Numbered from the stretch's first letter, positions 37,320-46,701 are shown. The stretch is DNA of 64,000 nucleotides from Poseidonibacter lekithochrous (GCF_013283835.1 NZ_CP054052.1:310001-374000); one strand, 5' to 3'. The notes: generated by a model from the letters alone, not told the origin. Made by a program: numbers and translations.

Positions 37320-37871
37320 ATGAAAAATGTATTGGCAAGAGTAAATTCCATTACTGCAAAAGTAGAAAAGGTAATTTTATCTTTATCTATTTTGCTAATG
37401 ATGATTAATACAACTGCAAATGCTTTAGGAAGATATATCTTCAACCAAAGTATATATTTTTCTGAGGAATTAAATCAGTTTTTAATGGTATCCGTGACAT
37501 TTGTTGGTTTAGCTTATGCAGTAAGAAATGGTAGAAATATCAGAATGACTGCTATTTATGACGCGTTAAGTCATAAAAAGAAAAAGTTCTTAATGATTAT
37601 TATTGCAATTTCTACATCAATGTTGATGTTTTTATTAGCTTATGAAGCTTATAACTATGTAATGCAATTAAAAGAGATAAACAGATTAAGTCCAGCACTT
37701 CAAATAGAAGTTTATTTAGTATATATGATTGTACCTATTGGATTTTTTATGTCGGGAGTTCAGTTCTTCATTAGGTTTATTCAAAACCTGTTACATGATG
37801 AGATTTATCTTTCTTATGATGTTATTGAAGAGAAAGATTGTGATTCAAATATAGGAGATCAAGCATGTTAG
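37320..37871 (+). CDS. dctQ: TRAP transporter small membrane subunit (DctQ family)
   Basis: About 183 residues with four membrane segments (near 20-38, 50-65, 90-110 and 130-150) and the DctQ motif FNQSIYFSEELNQFLMVSVTFVG (read in two parts; the Glu pair is typical). I start it at ATG 37320 since AAGGAAG lies 8 bases upstream; an in-frame TTG at 37290 inside the previous gene is less likely. It overlaps dctM by 7 bp. Confidence 0.9.
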   Translation: MKNVLARVNSITAKVEKVILSLSILLMMINTTANALGRYIFNQSIYFSEELNQFLMVSVTFVGLAYAVRNGRNIRMTAIYDALSHKKKKFLMIIIAISTSMLMFLLAYEAYNYVMQLKEINRLSPALQIEVYLVYMIVPIGFFMSGVQFFIRFIQNLLHDEIYLSYDVIEEKDCDSNIGDQAC

Positions 37872-39202
37872 AATTTTTACAAAATGTGTTAAATGGCGAG
37901 CTTGATGTATATGTTATTACTTTTGCCCTATTAGCAGTAATGGTAGTACTTCTATTTTTAAGTTTCCCAATGGTTGTTCCTTTAACGGTTGCAACAATGG
38001 TAGGGTTTTTACATTTTTCAGATTTACCTCTGCAAAATATAATTCAGCAAATGATTACAGGTATTACACCAAATGCACTAATAGCAATTCCAATGTTTAT
38101 TTTTGCGGCAGATATTATGACCAGGGGTCATACGGCTACAAGATTACTAGATTTAATTGAAGTATTTATTGGTCACTACAGAGGTGGATTACCAATTACA
38201 ACTTGTATTTCATGTACATTATTTGGTTCAGTTTCAGGTTCTACTCAAGCAACAGTTGTATCTGTTGGTTCAATTATGAGACCTAAACTTTTAAAAGCTG
38301 GATATAAAGATAATTTTATTCTTGGACTTATAATTAATGCAAGTGATATTGCTTGGTTAATTCCACCAAGTATTGGTCTTATTTTATATGGAGTTTTAGC
38401 AAATGCAAATATTGCTGAATTGTTCATTGCAGGAATTGGTCCAGGTCTTATTTTAACAGGTCTATTTTCAGTTTATTGTTACATTTATTCTGTAATGCAT
38501 CAAGATGAAATTACATTAGCACCAAAAAAAGATTGGTCTGCTAGATTTCAAGCAGTTAAAAAATCAATTTTACCAATGGGATTCCCAGTACTAATTGTAG
38601 GTGGGATTTACTCAGGAGCATTTACTCCAACAGAAGCAGCAGCCTTCTCAGTATTGTATGCAATTATATTAGAAGTTGTAATTTATAGGAAATTAGGACT
38701 ATCTGATTTAATTGATTCATCATTAAGTACAGGGCTTATTACAGCAGTTGTATTTATCCTTGTTGGTGCGGGTCAAGCCTTCTCTTGGTATATCTCATTT
38801 GAGATGATTCCTCAAGAGTTACTTGGAGCACTTGATTTAGAAAATGCAAGTCCTGAGTTTATACTATTTGTTATCTCAGTAGCATTTGTTGTTGGATGTA
38901 TGTTTGTTGATTCAATTGTTGTATTACTGATTTTAACACCAGTATTTATGCCAATTATTGATTCATCAGGAATTGATCCAGTTTTAGTTGGAGTTGTAAT
39001 TACTTTACAAATGGCAATTGGTTCGGCAACGCCACCATTTGGATGTGATATTTTTACTGCCATTGCGGTATTTAAAAAATCATATATGCAAGTAATTTCT
39101 GGAATATTGCCATTCTTCTTAATACTAATGTTGATGTCAGCGATTTTAATATTCTTCCCTGATTCAGCTCTGTTCTTAAGAGATATAGCATTCGATAAGT
39201 AA
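37865..39202 (+). CDS. dctM: TRAP transporter large membrane subunit (DctM family)
   Basis: 445 residues with about twelve membrane segments. DctM forms the Na+-coupled transport core. Family signatures: IPMFIFAADIMTRG, TCTLF-like ISCTLFGSVSGSTQATVVSVG, PPSIGLILYGVLA and SATPPFGCDIFTA. It overlaps dctQ by 7 bp and ends 38 bp before the PLP enzyme gene. Together with dctP it is a complete tripartite carrier. Confidence 0.94.
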   Translation: MLEFLQNVLNGELDVYVITFALLAVMVVLLFLSFPMVVPLTVATMVGFLHFSDLPLQNIIQQMITGITPNALIAIPMFIFAADIMTRGHTATRLLDLIEVFIGHYRGGLPITTCISCTLFGSVSGSTQATVVSVGSIMRPKLLKAGYKDNFILGLIINASDIAWLIPPSIGLILYGVLANANIAELFIAGIGPGLILTGLFSVYCYIYSVMHQDEITLAPKKDWSARFQAVKKSILPMGFPVLIVGGIYSGAFTPTEAAAFSVLYAIILEVVIYRKLGLSDLIDSSLSTGLITAVVFILVGAGQAFSWYISFEMIPQELLGALDLENASPEFILFVISVAFVVGCMFVDSIVVLLILTPVFMPIIDSSGIDPVLVGVVITLQMAIGSATPPFGCDIFTAIAVFKKSYMQVISGILPFFLILMLMSAILIFFPDSALFLRDIAFDK

Positions 39203-39240
39203 AAAAATAAAATAAAAATAAAAAGTTAAGGAATAACATC

Positions 39241-40452
39241 ATGATAAACAATTTTAAACAATATTTAAACAATACAGAATTTTTCGATAATACATCAAAT
39301 ACAGTAGTAGGTAAGTACGAACACCAAGATATTTTAAGTCTAGAAGGTTTTGAGAAAGCATCAAAAGAGATTACTTCTTGGGATGAATACGCAGTTACTC
39401 CACTTGTGAGTCTAGATGAATTAGCAGAACAAACAGGTGTTTCAAAACTATATTACAAAAATGAGCACTTTAGATTCTCTCTTAAAAGTTTTAAAGCTTT
39501 AGGTGGAGCATACGCAGTTGCAAATTTATTAATTGGAAAATTAAAAGAGCAAGGTATTGATGCAAATTCAAATGATTTATTAGCAGGAACATACAAAGAT
39601 ATTACAAACAAGATTACAGTTTCGTGTGCAACAGATGGAAATCACGGTAAATCAGTAGCATGGGGAGCATCAAACTTTGGTTGTAATTGTGAAATTTTTA
39701 TTCATTCACATGTAAGTGTAAGTAGAGAAAATGAAATTGCAAAATATGGTGCAAAAGTAAATAGAATTGATGGTAACTACGATGATTCAGTTCATATTGC
39801 TGATAAAACAGCAGAAGAGAAAGGTTACTTTACAGTTTCTGATACTTCATATGAAGGTTATACAGAAGTACCAAAAGATGTAATGCAAGGTTATACAATT
39901 ATGGTTGATGAAGCATTAAAACAAATGGGTGAAAAACCAACACATGTATTCTTACAAGGTGGAGTTGGTGGAATGGCAGCAGCTGTTGCATCATTTATTT
40001 TAGAAACTTACCAAGAAGAATCACCAATTTTTGTAATGATTGAACCAACTAATGCAGATTGTTTATTACAAAGTGCAAAAAATGGAACTCCTACAGTTGT
40101 TCATGGAGATTTAGACACAGTAATGGCTGGTCTTTCTTGTGGAGAGATTTCACTATTAGCATGGAAGATTTTAGAAAATAAAACAAAAGCATTCTTCTCA
40201 ATTCCTGATGAACCAATTGCAGAAGTTATGAAATACTTATCAGAATTACCAGAGCCAGTAGTTGCAGGTGAATCAGCAGTTGCAGGACTTGCAGGTTATA
40301 TGATTACTCAACATAGCGAAGAGTATAGAGCTGCATTACAAATTGATGAAAATTCAAAAATTCTTTTCTTAGGAACAGAAGGTGATACTGATGCAGTTGT
40401 ATACGAAAAAATGGTAGGGAAAAGCTCTGCTGAGGTTCTAAAAAAGGCTTAA
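39241..40452 (+). CDS. Diaminopropionate ammonia-lyase-like PLP enzyme (YgeX type)
   Basis: 403 residues, fold-II PLP enzyme. The PLP lysine is Lys85 in RFSLKSFKALGGAYAV, which is the pattern of 2,3-diaminopropionate ammonia-lyases; other family parts are ATDGNHGKSVAWGAS, FLQGGVGGMAAAVA and the C-terminal FLGTEGDTDAVVYEKM. DAL converts 2,3-diaminopropionate to pyruvate and two ammonia. The next gene is YgeY-like, as in the E. coli ygeX-ygeY pair. A threonine/serine dehydratase role like EutB of ectoine clusters is the main alternative. Confidence 0.82.
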   Translation: MINNFKQYLNNTEFFDNTSNTVVGKYEHQDILSLEGFEKASKEITSWDEYAVTPLVSLDELAEQTGVSKLYYKNEHFRFSLKSFKALGGAYAVANLLIGKLKEQGIDANSNDLLAGTYKDITNKITVSCATDGNHGKSVAWGASNFGCNCEIFIHSHVSVSRENEIAKYGAKVNRIDGNYDDSVHIADKTAEEKGYFTVSDTSYEGYTEVPKDVMQGYTIMVDEALKQMGEKPTHVFLQGGVGGMAAAVASFILETYQEESPIFVMIEPTNADCLLQSAKNGTPTVVHGDLDTVMAGLSCGEISLLAWKILENKTKAFFSIPDEPIAEVMKYLSELPEPVVAGESAVAGLAGYMITQHSEEYRAALQIDENSKILFLGTEGDTDAVVYEKMVGKSSAEVLKKA

Positions 40453-41684
40453 TGATGGAAAAAATATTTGAAGGTATTCCTTTTGAGGAAATAAAACAAA
40501 GAGCTGAGTTTTATAAAGAAGATATTTATAAATTTACAAGAGATTTAGTTAGATGTCCAGGAGGTTCAGGTGATGAATCTCTTGCAGCAACTTGTACTAT
40601 TGCAGAGATGCAAAAACTTGGATTTAATAAAATAGATATTGACCCTATGGGAAATATTTTAGCTTATATAGGTACGGGTTCTCATCTTATTGCAATGGAT
40701 GGTCACTTAGATGTTGTAGGTGCTGGAAACCTTGATAACTGGAACTATGATCCTTATGAAGGTTTTGAAGACGAAAATAGAATTATAGGTCGAGGAACAA
40801 CAGATATGAAAGGTGCAATTGCATCTATTGTATATGCTGCGAAGATTATTACGGATTTAGATATTCAAGATGATTTTACACTTCTAGTTTCTGCTTCTGT
40901 TGCAGAAGAAGATTGTGATGGATTATCTTGGAAATATATGATTGAAGAGCAAAATATTAGACCTGAATTTGTATTACTTGCGGAACCAAGTGATGGAAAG
41001 ATTTGTAGAGCACAAAAAGGACGAATGGAAATTTCTGTAAGTACTTATGGAACATCTGCTCATGGATCAATTCCTCATACTGGTGATAATGCTATTTATA
41101 AAATGTCAGGAATTTTAACTGAACTTAGAGCTTTAAATGAAAATTTATTAGTTGATGATTTACTTGGAAAAGGGTGTTTAACTGTTTCTGAGATTAGCTC
41201 AACTTCTCCATCAAGATGTGCGGTATCTGATTCTTGTACTATCTCAATTGATAGACGATTAACTTGGGGTGAAAAACCTGAGGATGCATTACAAGAGATT
41301 AGAAATTTACCAGCTGTTAAAATGGCAGATGCTGAAGTTAGTATTTATAACTATGACGAACCATCATATACAGGTTTAGAGTATGGACAAGAGTGTTCAT
41401 TTAAACCATGGAAAATGGAAGAAAAACATGATGTTACGCAAAGTGTAGCAAATGCTTATAAAGAGTTATTCAAAAAAGATGCAGTAATTGATATTTGGCC
41501 ATTTTCAACAAATGGTGTATCTATTATGGGTGAACATAATATTCCAGTAATTGGATATGGACCAGGTGAACTGAAATTTGCCCATGCACCAAATGAAGAA
41601 GTAAAAAAAGCAGACTTAATTTTATGTGCTGCTTTATATGCTGCTATTCCATCAGTATATGTGAGAATGTTAAAAGGAAATTAA
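40452..41684 (+). CDS. YgeY-like M20 family metallohydrolase
   Basis: 410 residues. The M20 zinc ligands are visible: MDGHLDVVG (His-x-Asp), GRGTTDMKGA (bridging Asp), SVAEEDCDG (catalytic Glu pair), LAEPSD and KFAHAPNEE (last His). The pattern GRGTTDMKGAIASIVYAAKI fits the YgeY branch. M20 enzymes hydrolyse N-acyl amino acids or dipeptides, so removal of an acyl group before the ammonia-lyase is a fair proposal. The ATG overlaps the last base of the previous gene; the M24 gene follows after 1 bp. Confidence 0.85.
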   Translation: MMEKIFEGIPFEEIKQRAEFYKEDIYKFTRDLVRCPGGSGDESLAATCTIAEMQKLGFNKIDIDPMGNILAYIGTGSHLIAMDGHLDVVGAGNLDNWNYDPYEGFEDENRIIGRGTTDMKGAIASIVYAAKIITDLDIQDDFTLLVSASVAEEDCDGLSWKYMIEEQNIRPEFVLLAEPSDGKICRAQKGRMEISVSTYGTSAHGSIPHTGDNAIYKMSGILTELRALNENLLVDDLLGKGCLTVSEISSTSPSRCAVSDSCTISIDRRLTWGEKPEDALQEIRNLPAVKMADAEVSIYNYDEPSYTGLEYGQECSFKPWKMEEKHDVTQSVANAYKELFKKDAVIDIWPFSTNGVSIMGEHNIPVIGYGPGELKFAHAPNEEVKKADLILCAALYAAIPSVYVRMLKGN

Positions 41685-41685
41685 G

Positions 41686-42852
41686 ATGATACAAGTACCA
41701 CAAAGAGGATTTTTACAAGCTGAGTATGAAAATAGACTCTCTAAAATCCAGAAACTTATGTTTGATGAGGGTATGGACGCTATTTTATTAACAACGCAAG
41801 TAGATATTGAGTATTACACTGGGTTTAAATCTCAATTTTTTGAGAGTCCAACAAGACCATGGTTTGTTCTAATTCCTTTAGATGATAAACCAAAAGCAAT
41901 AATTCCAGTAATTGGTGAGAGTGGAATGAGAGGAACATGGATTGATGATATTCAAACTTGGGTATCACCTAATCCAGAGGATGAAGGAATTTCCTTATTA
42001 ACAACATCTATTAATGCTTTAATGAAAAGATTTAAGTGTTTAGGAATTCCTCAAGGTCATGAAAGTAGTCTTAGGATGCCATTAGGGGATTATAATAAAT
42101 TAATCTCTAATTTAGATGGTTTACAGATTAAGGATGCTACTAATATTTTAAGATATGTAAGATATGTAAAATCACATGCAGAGATTGAAAAAATATCTTA
42201 TATTTGTCAAGTGGCATCTCAAGGTTTTGAAGACTTACCAAGCTTACTAAAAGTAGGTGAGAGTGAAAGAGCTAATTGTCAGAGATTTAAGAATCATTTA
42301 TTAACTTTAGGTGTAGATGATTTTCCTTATTTAATATCTGGATCAGGTCAAGGTGGCTATGGTTCGATTATTATGGGACCAAGTGAAAGGATTTTAGAAA
42401 ATGGAGATATTTTTATCATTGACACAGGCTGTGTTTTTGATAGTTACTTCTGTGATTTTGACAGAAATTACGCTTTTTCTTATGCAAGCGATGAAGCAAA
42501 AAAAGCTTATGAAGTAGTATTTAATGCTACTGATGCTGGATTTGAAGCTTGTCAAGTAGGAAATACGACATCTGATGTATTTCATGCTATGAATAAAGTA
42601 ATGCAAAAAGGTGGAGCTTTAGGAAATTCAGTTGGAAGATTAGGTCATGGACTTGGAATGCAACTAACTGAGTGGCCATCTAATACTGTTAATGATAATA
42701 CTCCTTTAGAAGAGGGTGTTGTATTAACATTAGAGCCTGGAATGGAATATCTAGCAGGTAAAGAGATGGTACATGAAGAAAATGTACTTATTACAAAAGA
42801 TGGACCAATATGGTTATCTAGAAGAGCCCAAAAAGAATTACCAATTATATAA
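41686..42852 (+). CDS. M24 family metallohydrolase, ectoine hydrolase (DoeA/EutD)-like
   Basis: 388 residues. A creatinase-type N-terminal domain (about 1-155) precedes the pita-bread M24 domain. The dinuclear metal ligands are intact: Asp246 and Asp257 (IDTGCVFDSYFCDFD), His321 (LGHGLGMQ), Glu350 (LEPGMEY) and Glu364/365 (VHEENVLIT). The family covers proline peptidases, creatinases and the ring-opening ectoine hydrolases DoeA/EutD. The TRAP carrier, EutA-like enzyme and acyl hydrolase beside it favour a cyclic or N-acylated diamino acid as substrate over peptides. Substrate is inferred. Confidence 0.82.
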   Translation: MIQVPQRGFLQAEYENRLSKIQKLMFDEGMDAILLTTQVDIEYYTGFKSQFFESPTRPWFVLIPLDDKPKAIIPVIGESGMRGTWIDDIQTWVSPNPEDEGISLLTTSINALMKRFKCLGIPQGHESSLRMPLGDYNKLISNLDGLQIKDATNILRYVRYVKSHAEIEKISYICQVASQGFEDLPSLLKVGESERANCQRFKNHLLTLGVDDFPYLISGSGQGGYGSIIMGPSERILENGDIFIIDTGCVFDSYFCDFDRNYAFSYASDEAKKAYEVVFNATDAGFEACQVGNTTSDVFHAMNKVMQKGGALGNSVGRLGHGLGMQLTEWPSNTVNDNTPLEEGVVLTLEPGMEYLAGKEMVHEENVLITKDGPIWLSRRAQKELPII

Positions 42853-42883
42853 ATAAAAACAAGTAATCTACTTGTTTTTATTT
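42851..42883. terminator. Bidirectional terminator between M24 gene and pilin-like gene
   Basis: Perfect 15-bp arms (AAATAAAAACAAGTA at 42851-42865 and complement at 42869-42883) with a 3-base loop. It is T-rich on both sides and lies between convergent genes, overlapping the last bases of both. Confidence 0.85.
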
Positions 42884-43069
42884 AAGTTCAGTTTTGACAT
42901 TGGACATTTTTTGTGTTGCTGATGTTCTCATACCTTCTTCTTCTGTATTAAACCAAGAAGAGATAGCAATTAGGGCACCTACCCCAACTATTACCAAAAA
43001 TAAAGTAACCAAAACACTTTCTGTTGCTCCAGTTTGGTTTTTTAGTCTTCTTTTAAAAAAATCTAACAT
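42878..43069 (-). CDS. Small pilin-like single-span protein
   Basis: 63 residues. A basic N-terminus (FFKRRLKNQTG) runs into ATES and a 22-residue hydrophobic helix (VLVTLFLVIVGVGALIAISS), followed by a polar tail. A Gly followed closely by Glu at the head of the helix is the layout of type IV pilin-like, Flp and TadE-type precursors cleaved by a prepilin peptidase. Here the Glu is at +3 after Gly, not +5, so the match is loose. A GGGAGG RBS 6 bases upstream supports translation. It stands alone with no pilus genes beside it. Confidence 0.6.
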   Translation of the reverse strand: MLDFFKRRLKNQTGATESVLVTLFLVIVGVGALIAISSWFNTEEEGMRTSATQKMSNVKTELK

Positions 43070-43112
43070 GAAAAACCTCCCAAGAAGGATTTTTATTTAT
43101 TATAAAATAATA

Positions 43113-44117
43113 TTAATTATAAAAACTTTTAAAAGCAAGTATAGTTTTTTTAACATCTTCTTTTTTAATATCTCTATGAATAACAAGTCTTAATTCACCA
43201 TATCCAGAAATTAATATATTATTTTTTTCTAAATGTTTTTTTAATTTATCTTCATCATCTACTTGAATGAACATCATATTTGTATGGTTTGATACTACAG
43301 TGACTTTCTCTATTTTTCTTAATTCATCTGCTAAATACTTAGCTAATTTATGGTCTTTTTTAAGGTCTTGAATATGGTTATCTAAAGCATATATTCCAGC
43401 ACTTGCTAAAATTCCTGCTTGTCTAAGACCACCACCTATCATTTTTCTATAATGTCTAGCTTCTTTAATAAACTCTTTACTTCCAACTAATACAGAACCA
43501 GCAGGAGTTCCTAAACCTTTTGATAAACATAAAGAAGCCGAATCAAAGTGTTTTGTAATATCACTAAGCTTAACATTTAAATCAACAACAGCATTAAATA
43601 CTCTTGCTCCATCTAGGTGTAATAATAGATTGTTTTTCTTTGCAAATTTATTTGCTTTTTTTAAATAATCCATACTTAAAACTTGTCCATGATGAGTGTT
43701 TTCTAAACATAGAAGTTTTGTTCTTGCAAAATGATTATCTTTTGGTTTGATTTTCTCTTTTACTTTTTTTAAATCTAAAGTAGCATCTTTTTCAAACTCT
43801 ATTGGCTGAGGTTGAATACTACCAACAACAGCACCACCACCTGCTTCATATTTGTATATATGTGCATCTTGACCACATATATATTCATCTGCTCTATTAC
43901 AATGTGATAATAAAGCTAGTAGGTTCGATTGTGTTCCTGATGTTACAAATAAACCAGCTTCTTTTTTTGTAAGTTTTGCTACTTTTTCTTCTAAAGCATT
44001 TACACTTGGGTCTTCTCCATATACATCATCACCCAATGGGGCTTTGAACATAAATTCTTTCATTTCTTTTGAGGGTTTTGTAAATGTATCACTTCTTAAA
44101 TCAATTATTTTATTCAT
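43113..44117 (-). CDS. ltaE: Low-specificity L-threonine aldolase
   Basis: 334 residues, fold-I PLP enzyme. It splits L-threonine or allo-threonine into glycine and acetaldehyde. Motifs: IIDLRSDTFTKPSKEM at the N-terminus, PLGDDVYGEDPSVNALE (about 29-45), HLDGARVFNA (PLP Asp/Arg) and the PLP lysine in SLCLSKGLGTPAGSVL (about 200). The C-terminal domain ends in LRLVIHRDI. A GGAGA RBS precedes the start. It is 43 bp after the pilin-like gene's start on the same strand, probably unrelated in function. Confidence 0.93.
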   Translation of the reverse strand: MNKIIDLRSDTFTKPSKEMKEFMFKAPLGDDVYGEDPSVNALEEKVAKLTKKEAGLFVTSGTQSNLLALLSHCNRADEYICGQDAHIYKYEAGGGAVVGSIQPQPIEFEKDATLDLKKVKEKIKPKDNHFARTKLLCLENTHHGQVLSMDYLKKANKFAKKNNLLLHLDGARVFNAVVDLNVKLSDITKHFDSASLCLSKGLGTPAGSVLVGSKEFIKEARHYRKMIGGGLRQAGILASAGIYALDNHIQDLKKDHKLAKYLADELRKIEKVTVVSNHTNMMFIQVDDEDKLKKHLEKNNILISGYGELRLVIHRDIKKEDVKKTILAFKSFYN

Positions 44118-44268
44118 AATATCTCCTATAATTGTAAGTATATATTTTTTTGTATTTTTAAATATAGTAAAATATTGCTAATAAGAACTTTTTATGGAAT
44201 AAATTTTTATATATATTTATATTCTACCTTGAAGTAGTATTTAAAGTTCAATTGAATATAATCACCTT

Positions 44269-44841
44269 ATGAATACAAAAATAGATAAATACCCTCCTGG
44301 AGATTTTGGTATATGGCTTATTATTTATATAGAACTAATTACCTTTGGTGGTTTGTTTCTTGGATATGCTTTTACTAGGTCAAAAGATGTGGAACTTTTC
44401 AATAACTCACAAGATTTATTAAATCAAAACTTTGGACTAGTTAATACTGTACTTTTATTAACTAGTAGTTATTTTGTAGTAAAAGCTGTTCATTTTGTAA
44501 AAAATGGCTTATCAACTAAAAAAAGTTCAAAATATTTATTATTTGCAATTGCTTTAGGTATTGGATTTTTAATATTAAAAGCTTTAGAGTTTTTTGTGAA
44601 ATATAATGAAGGTATTTCAATAGGAACAAATACATTTTTTATGTTTTATTATATTCTTACAATATTTCATTTTTTACATGTATTATTGGGAATAGCTATT
44701 TTATTTCTTACTTATAAAAATATGAAAAAGAATAAATATACAAGTAGTAATTGTATAGGTTTAGAAACATCAGCTTCTTACTGGCATATGGTTGATTTAT
44801 TATGGATAATTCTGTTTCCATTGATTTATATAATAAGGTAA
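44269..44841 (+). CDS. norE: Cytochrome c oxidase subunit III-like protein (NorE type)
   Basis: 190 residues with five membrane segments and the short N-terminus of NorE, which lacks the first two helices of true subunit III. Family signs: PPGDFGIWLIIYIELITFGGLF at the start, FHFLHVLLGIAILF and TSASYWHMVDLLWIILFPLIY. NorE is an accessory to nitric oxide reductase in denitrifiers. A NorF-like gene follows after 3 bp. No norCB or nitrite reductase genes are in the window, so the substrate oxidoreductase must lie elsewhere. Confidence 0.8.
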   Translation: MNTKIDKYPPGDFGIWLIIYIELITFGGLFLGYAFTRSKDVELFNNSQDLLNQNFGLVNTVLLLTSSYFVVKAVHFVKNGLSTKKSSKYLLFAIALGIGFLILKALEFFVKYNEGISIGTNTFFMFYYILTIFHFLHVLLGIAILFLTYKNMKKNKYTSSNCIGLETSASYWHMVDLLWIILFPLIYIIR

Positions 44842-44844
44842 TTT

Positions 44845-45102
44845 ATGAAAAATAGAATAAAACTTGTTTATTTAACTCTTATTTTTTTAACTATAATTTC
44901 TTATATTTTAGGGCTTTTTGACTTAATGAATTATACTTTTGTAAGTATGGTATTAGTTCTTACTTTTATAAAAGGTAAGTTAATTATTGACCATTTTATG
45001 GAGCTTAAAACTTGTGCAAAACCTTATGTATTAATTCCTACAATTTGGCTTGCAATAGTTTTAATTTTAATAGGTTTTGCTTATTATATCCCTTATTTAT
45101 AG
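44845..45102 (+). CDS. norF: Small cytochrome c oxidase subunit IV-like protein (NorF type)
   Basis: 85 residues with three hydrophobic segments (about 6-22, 28-45 and 65-83) and the middle motif FIKGKLIIDHFMELK, typical of the prokaryotic cytochrome c oxidase subunit IV/NorF group. It follows norE with a 3-bp gap, the common norEF arrangement. Function is accessory to nitric oxide reductase or a haem-copper oxidase; the sequence does not decide which. Confidence 0.75.
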   Translation: MKNRIKLVYLTLIFLTIISYILGLFDLMNYTFVSMVLVLTFIKGKLIIDHFMELKTCAKPYVLIPTIWLAIVLILIGFAYYIPYL

Positions 45103-45113
45103 GGATACAATTC

Positions 45114-45665
45114 TTATTCTTCTAAAAAAGGAATAAGTTTTTGGGCACATAATCCCATAGCTGTACTTTCATATCCTATCACATTTTTGATATATGGTTT
45201 GCAAAAACCTTCTACCATAATTGCACCTGCTTTTCCAAAACACTCTCCTGATTTTATATACTCTTCTAGGTGTGTTTTATCAAACTTTTCAAACTCATAA
45301 GTAGTAATAGAAATATCGATTAACTCTTTTGTTTTAGATTTATATATCATACAAGTTATTACAGAAGTTTCAGATTCACTTTGAAGTTCTAGCATTCTTC
45401 TTGCGTCATTTTCATCTTTTGCTTTTCTAAGTAACTCTCCATGTGAAGTAACCACAGAATCAGATACTAATAATGGCATGTCTTCAACGCCATATTTAGA
45501 ATATAACTCATTGAATTTTCCTCTTGTTGCTTCATAACAAAAAGATTTAGGATTAGTAGTTAGTATTGAATCTTCATCAAAAGAACCGCCATTTTGAGTA
45601 AATTCAATACCAAAATTATTAAGTATTAATGCACGTGTAGGAGAATTTGAACCAAGTCTTATCAC
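45114..45665 (-). CDS. maf: Maf-family nucleotide pyrophosphatase
   Basis: 183 residues. Maf enzymes hydrolyse non-canonical nucleoside triphosphates. The N-terminal signature IRLGSNSPTRALILNNFGI and the central VSDSVVTSHGELLRKAKD (catalytic Asp region) and C-terminal GKAGAIMVEGF fit the Campylobacterota Maf branch. It converges on norF with an 11-bp gap and diverges from the ketopantoate-reductase-like gene. Confidence 0.88.
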   Translation of the reverse strand: MIRLGSNSPTRALILNNFGIEFTQNGGSFDEDSILTTNPKSFCYEATRGKFNELYSKYGVEDMPLLVSDSVVTSHGELLRKAKDENDARRMLELQSESETSVITCMIYKSKTKELIDISITTYEFEKFDKTHLEEYIKSGECFGKAGAIMVEGFCKPYIKNVIGYESTAMGLCAQKLIPFLEE

Positions 45666-45747
45666 AATAGGCCTTTTTTAGTTGGATTATACTCAATTTG
45701 TATATAATATCTTTTAAAAACATATGAATTTAATTTAGGAATAAAAT

Positions 45748-46701
45748 ATGAATATAGTAGTAATTGGTGCTGGTGGAATTGGAGCATATTATGGAATGAT
45801 ATTACATGAAGTAGGGTGTAATATTACTTTTGTAGCTAGAGGTGAAAATCTAAAGTATCTAAAAGAAAATAAGATGAAAATGACTCATCCAAATTATGTA
45901 ATAGAAGATAAAATTAATACATTAAGTATTGAAGAATTAGTTCAGAAAAATCCAGAAGATTATGATGCTGTGATTATTGCTACAAAAGCTATGAGTACGG
46001 AATCTATCTCTAAATCTTTATCATCTTGGGTAAAAGGTAGCTCTTTTATACCTTATTATATTTCACTACAAAATGGTGTTGAAAATGAAGATATTATGGA
46101 AGAGTATTATTCTAAAGATTATGTAATAGGTGGACTTACACGTCTTATTGTTTCACATACTATTTCTATTGGTCATGTTCATTGTTCAGGGGAAGTTCAA
46201 ACTCTAATAGGGGCTTTAAATCATACAGATAAAAATGCTAAATTCTTAGATGAATTAAATACTATTTTAGCTAAAACACAAACTACTACATTTATATGTG
46301 AAGATATAAGATTAGAGCTTTGGAATAAGCTTATTATTAACAACGGAGTAAATGCTATTTGTGCTTTATTAGAAGAGCGAACTAGACCTTTACTTACAGA
46401 TGAAAAAACTTCAAAAATCATATATGGACTTATGAGTGAAACAGCCCTTGCGGCAAAAGCTGTAGGAGTTGAAATATCTCAAGAAGGTGTTGATAAAATG
46501 TTTGAACTTATAAAAGGTTTTGAGAATCTAAAACCTTCTATGTATATAGATAGAGAAAACAACAGACCCCTAGAGCTTGAAGAAATTTGTGGCGTTGTTG
46601 TAAAAAACTGTGAAAAACAAGGTCTAGATGCTCCTTATACTAGAACTATTTCTACAGTTTTAGAGTTTCAATATGAAAGAAAAAGAAAATCAAATGGATA
46701 A
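45748..46701 (+). CDS. 2-dehydropantoate 2-reductase family protein
   Basis: 317 residues of the ketopantoate reductase (PanE/ApbA) family. The N-terminal NAD(P) motif is VVIGAGGIGAYYG (about 4-16), the catalytic Lys is in IATKAMST (about 79) or near LWNKLIINNGVNAICAL (about 193-209), where KLxxNxxxN is the family signature. PanE makes pantoate for coenzyme A, but family members near other catabolic genes may reduce other 2-oxo acids. It overlaps the following prephenate dehydratase gene. Confidence 0.82.
   Translation: MNIVVIGAGGIGAYYGMILHEVGCNITFVARGENLKYLKENKMKMTHPNYVIEDKINTLSIEELVQKNPEDYDAVIIATKAMSTESISKSLSSWVKGSSFIPYYISLQNGVENEDIMEEYYSKDYVIGGLTRLIVSHTISIGHVHCSGEVQTLIGALNHTDKNAKFLDELNTILAKTQTTTFICEDIRLELWNKLIINNGVNAICALLEERTRPLLTDEKTSKIIYGLMSETALAAKAVGVEISQEGVDKMFELIKGFENLKPSMYIDRENNRPLELEEICGVVVKNCEKQGLDAPYTRTISTVLEFQYERKRKSNG

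Noticed and set aside
44160-44268. Possible FNR/CRP-type box before norE
   Set aside because: TTGA and TCAA half-sites are present but are spaced 14 bases apart instead of the usual 4-6.
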